A stretch of 8,296 bases of DNA, from the NCBI GenBank assembly GCA_021739805.1, contig JAIPBB010000243.1, forward strand, positions 1-8,296, written 5' to 3'. The stretch's first letter is position 1. Each line of letters opens with the position of its first letter. The position numbers were made by a program, and so were the translations under genes. Below are positions 7,291-8,296 of this stretch, piece by piece. The notes under the pieces were generated by a model, which was not told where the DNA came from, made no database searches, and saw only the letters and a list, made by a program, of their open reading frames with translations. Source of the DNA: Saprospiraceae bacterium. GTDB lineage: Bacteria > Bacteroidota > Bacteroidia > Bacteroidales > JAIPBB01.

Positions 7291-7908
7291 TTAATACAAA
7301 TGCACCAAATGCTTAGTTTCAAAAAACTCTTCTTCAAAAATTTCACTTAAAGGAAAGATGGTATATTTCTTTTTGCATTGTTTTACTTCATCCATTATGT
7401 CTCCGCCTTTTAAATAGAGAATCCCATTTTGTAATTTATTAAATCCTTTTTTATGGATTTTATAATTTGTTAAGCGACAAAAGTCAGGCAAATTTGTAAC
7501 TGCACGGCTTACAATAAAATCGAAACTTGCTTTCACATCTTCAACTCTTATTTGTTCGGCTTCAACATTATCAAGACCTAATTCTTCGGAAATGGATTTA
7601 ACAACTTTGATTTTTTTTGCAATTGAATCTATTAAATAAAAATCAACATTTGGAAATAAAATCGCCAATGGAATTCCGGGGAAACCACCACCGGTTCCAA
7701 CATCCATCACAGTTGTTCCTGTTTTAAATCTTATAACTTTCGCAATCGCCAAAGAATGAAGAATGTGCCTTTCATAAAGATTATCCATATCTTTTCGCGA
7801 CACTAAATTTATTTTTGAATTCCAATCTGAAAAAAGCTCGGCAAGCTTCTCAAATTTCTGAATCTGAACTTCATTGAGTTTTTCAAAATATTTGTTTATG
7901 ATTTCCAT
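7291..7908 (-). CDS. rsmG: 16S rRNA (guanine527-N7)-methyltransferase RsmG
   Basis: The 205-residue product has the length and motifs of RsmG (GidB), which uses S-adenosylmethionine to methylate N7 of G527 in the 530 loop of 16S rRNA. Visible motifs are WNSKINLVSRKD (29-40) and ERHILHSL (46-53) near the N-terminus, the SAM-binding glycine loop DVGTGGGFPGIPLAI (69-83), an acidic residue after the second strand (LIDS, 92-95) and SRAV (134-137), where the conserved Arg is expected to contact RNA. In other bacteria loss of this gene gives low-level streptomycin resistance. It has the usual Rossmann methyltransferase order and no damage. The start is an ATG preceded by a good -7 box, implying a very short leader. 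The classical partner mnmG is not adjacent; rsmG stands alone here, convergent with the OmpA-family gene. Confidence 0.96.
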   Translation of the reverse strand: MEIINKYFEKLNEVQIQKFEKLAELFSDWNSKINLVSRKDMDNLYERHILHSLAIAKVIRFKTGTTVMDVGTGGGFPGIPLAILFPNVDFYLIDSIAKKIKVVKSISEELGLDNVEAEQIRVEDVKASFDFIVSRAVTNLPDFCRLTNYKIHKKGFNKLQNGILYLKGGDIMDEVKQCKKKYTIFPLSEIFEEEFFETKHLVHLY

Positions 7909-7927
7909 TTAATCGTTTTATAAAAAG

Positions 7928-7962
7928 CAAATTTAATCATTTTAGTAGATTGTAAAGGCAAA
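7928..7962 (-). promoter_or_regulatory. Promoter of rsmG
   Basis: On the minus strand TAAATTTG (7935-7928) matches the Bacteroidota -7 consensus TAnnTTTG exactly. A TTTG (7962-7959) lies upstream as a candidate -33 element, but the 23-bp gap is a few bases longer than usual. Transcription would start near 7921-7923, about 14 bases before the ATG. Confidence 0.55.
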
Positions 7963-7968
7963 TGGAAA

Positions 7969-7996
7969 AAAGTAAAAAGGCATCCAGACGGATTCC
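7969..7996 (-). terminator. Terminator-like hairpin immediately upstream of the rsmG promoter
   Basis: Read on the minus strand, GGAATCC (7996-7990), loop GTCT and GGATGCC (7985-7979) form a stem with one mismatch, followed by the T-rich run TTTTTACTTT. It would stop leftward transcription arriving from beyond the window and so insulate rsmG. No minus-strand gene is visible between here and the right edge, so it may be a leftover of a lost gene or serve one outside the window. Confidence 0.5.
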
Positions 7997-8220
7997 CTTC
8001 GATTGAAAGTAAAAAGGCACACTCCGTAACTCGTAATAAGAATTTTTAGCTTCTTGAATCTTAGTGGACTTAGTGTCTTTGTGGTGAAAAAAATCATAAA
8101 AAATCAGCGTAAATCAGCCTCAAAAAAACCGAAACCTGAAACTGAAACCTGCACTTCGACTCCCTTTAGATTTGCAAAACCAATTATTTAAAGAATTAAA
8201 GTTTCTTAAAAGATATATTA
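7997..8220. other. Non-coding stretch with short word-like repeats
   Basis: I find no convincing gene here. The stretch contains a second copy of a 14-base segment (AAAGTAAAAAGGCA, 7969-7982 and 8006-8019). It also holds a run of related 9-mers, CTTAGTGGA / CTTAGTGTC / TTTGTGGTG (8060-8086); the 8-mer AAATCAGC twice (8101-8108 and 8111-8118); and GAAACCT-GAAACT-GAAACCT (8131-8150). From memory, similar phrases recur in intergenic DNA of many Bacteroidota genomes, so this may be part of a dispersed repeat family. Confidence 0.5.
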
Positions 8221-8296
8221 ATGATGTTGATATTTCTTTTTTTGCTTCTTTTTTTCTTTGTTAATATCTTTGGTTTTGTTAATAAAAAAAGAATGA
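8221..8296 (+). CDS. Possible start of a membrane protein (partial, runs off the edge)
   Basis: From ATG 8221 (or the next codon, also ATG) the frame stays open to the window end, giving 25 residues: MMLIFLLLLLFFFVNIFGF followed by the basic VNKKRM. An in-frame stop at 8197-8199 limits the start to this region. The sequence looks like a single membrane helix followed by positive charges, as at the N-terminus of an inner-membrane protein. However, the DNA is a T-rich tract that would encode hydrophobic residues in any case, so it may not be a gene. No family can be assigned. Confidence 0.35.
   Translation, partial: MMLIFLFLLLFFFVNIFGFVNKKRM

Overview
The window looks like a low-GC chromosome segment from a member of the Bacteroidota. 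I base this on four signs: a type IX secretion (T9SS) C-terminal sorting domain, a Bacteroidota-style OmpA protein with a calcium-repeat linker, AT-rich leaders without obvious Shine-Dalgarno sequences, and a TAnnTTTG promoter box of the type used by the primary sigma factor of this phylum. No mobile element, CRISPR array, tRNA or rRNA is visible. Most of the content is ordinary housekeeping and envelope genes.

Layout from left to right. Positions 3-776 (+) hold the 3' end of a secreted surface protein with a DNRLRE-like beta-sandwich domain and a T9SS type A sorting tail. Facing it is a minus-strand run: rpmH (1058-900), a short gene for ribosomal protein bL34 with its own terminator; pepD (2670-1210), a cytosolic M20 aminoacyl-histidine dipeptidase; and an MFS transporter (4587-2851) that ends in a strong terminator before pepD. 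Diverging from the transporter is a large plus-strand gene (4777-7227) for an outer-membrane protein. It has a signal peptide, a DUF5723-like predicted barrel, eight thrombospondin type 3 calcium repeats and a C-terminal OmpA peptidoglycan-binding domain. It converges on rsmG (7908-7291), encoding a 16S rRNA m7G527 methyltransferase, and a 14-bp perfect inverted repeat lies between the two. The last ~390 bases carry the rsmG promoter, a terminator-like hairpin, a patchwork of short word-like repeats, and a possible start of a membrane protein that runs off the edge.

The most interesting biology is the pairing of the MFS transporter with PepD. Several signature segments of the transporter resemble, from memory, animal MFSD1, a lysosomal dipeptide carrier, and the neighbouring enzyme cleaves dipeptides. 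Together they suggest a dipeptide uptake and hydrolysis module, although the terminator between them implies separate transcripts. The transporter also carries an unusual ~140-residue soluble insertion between its last two membrane helices, predicted to be periplasmic. I did not find a convincing entirely new system.
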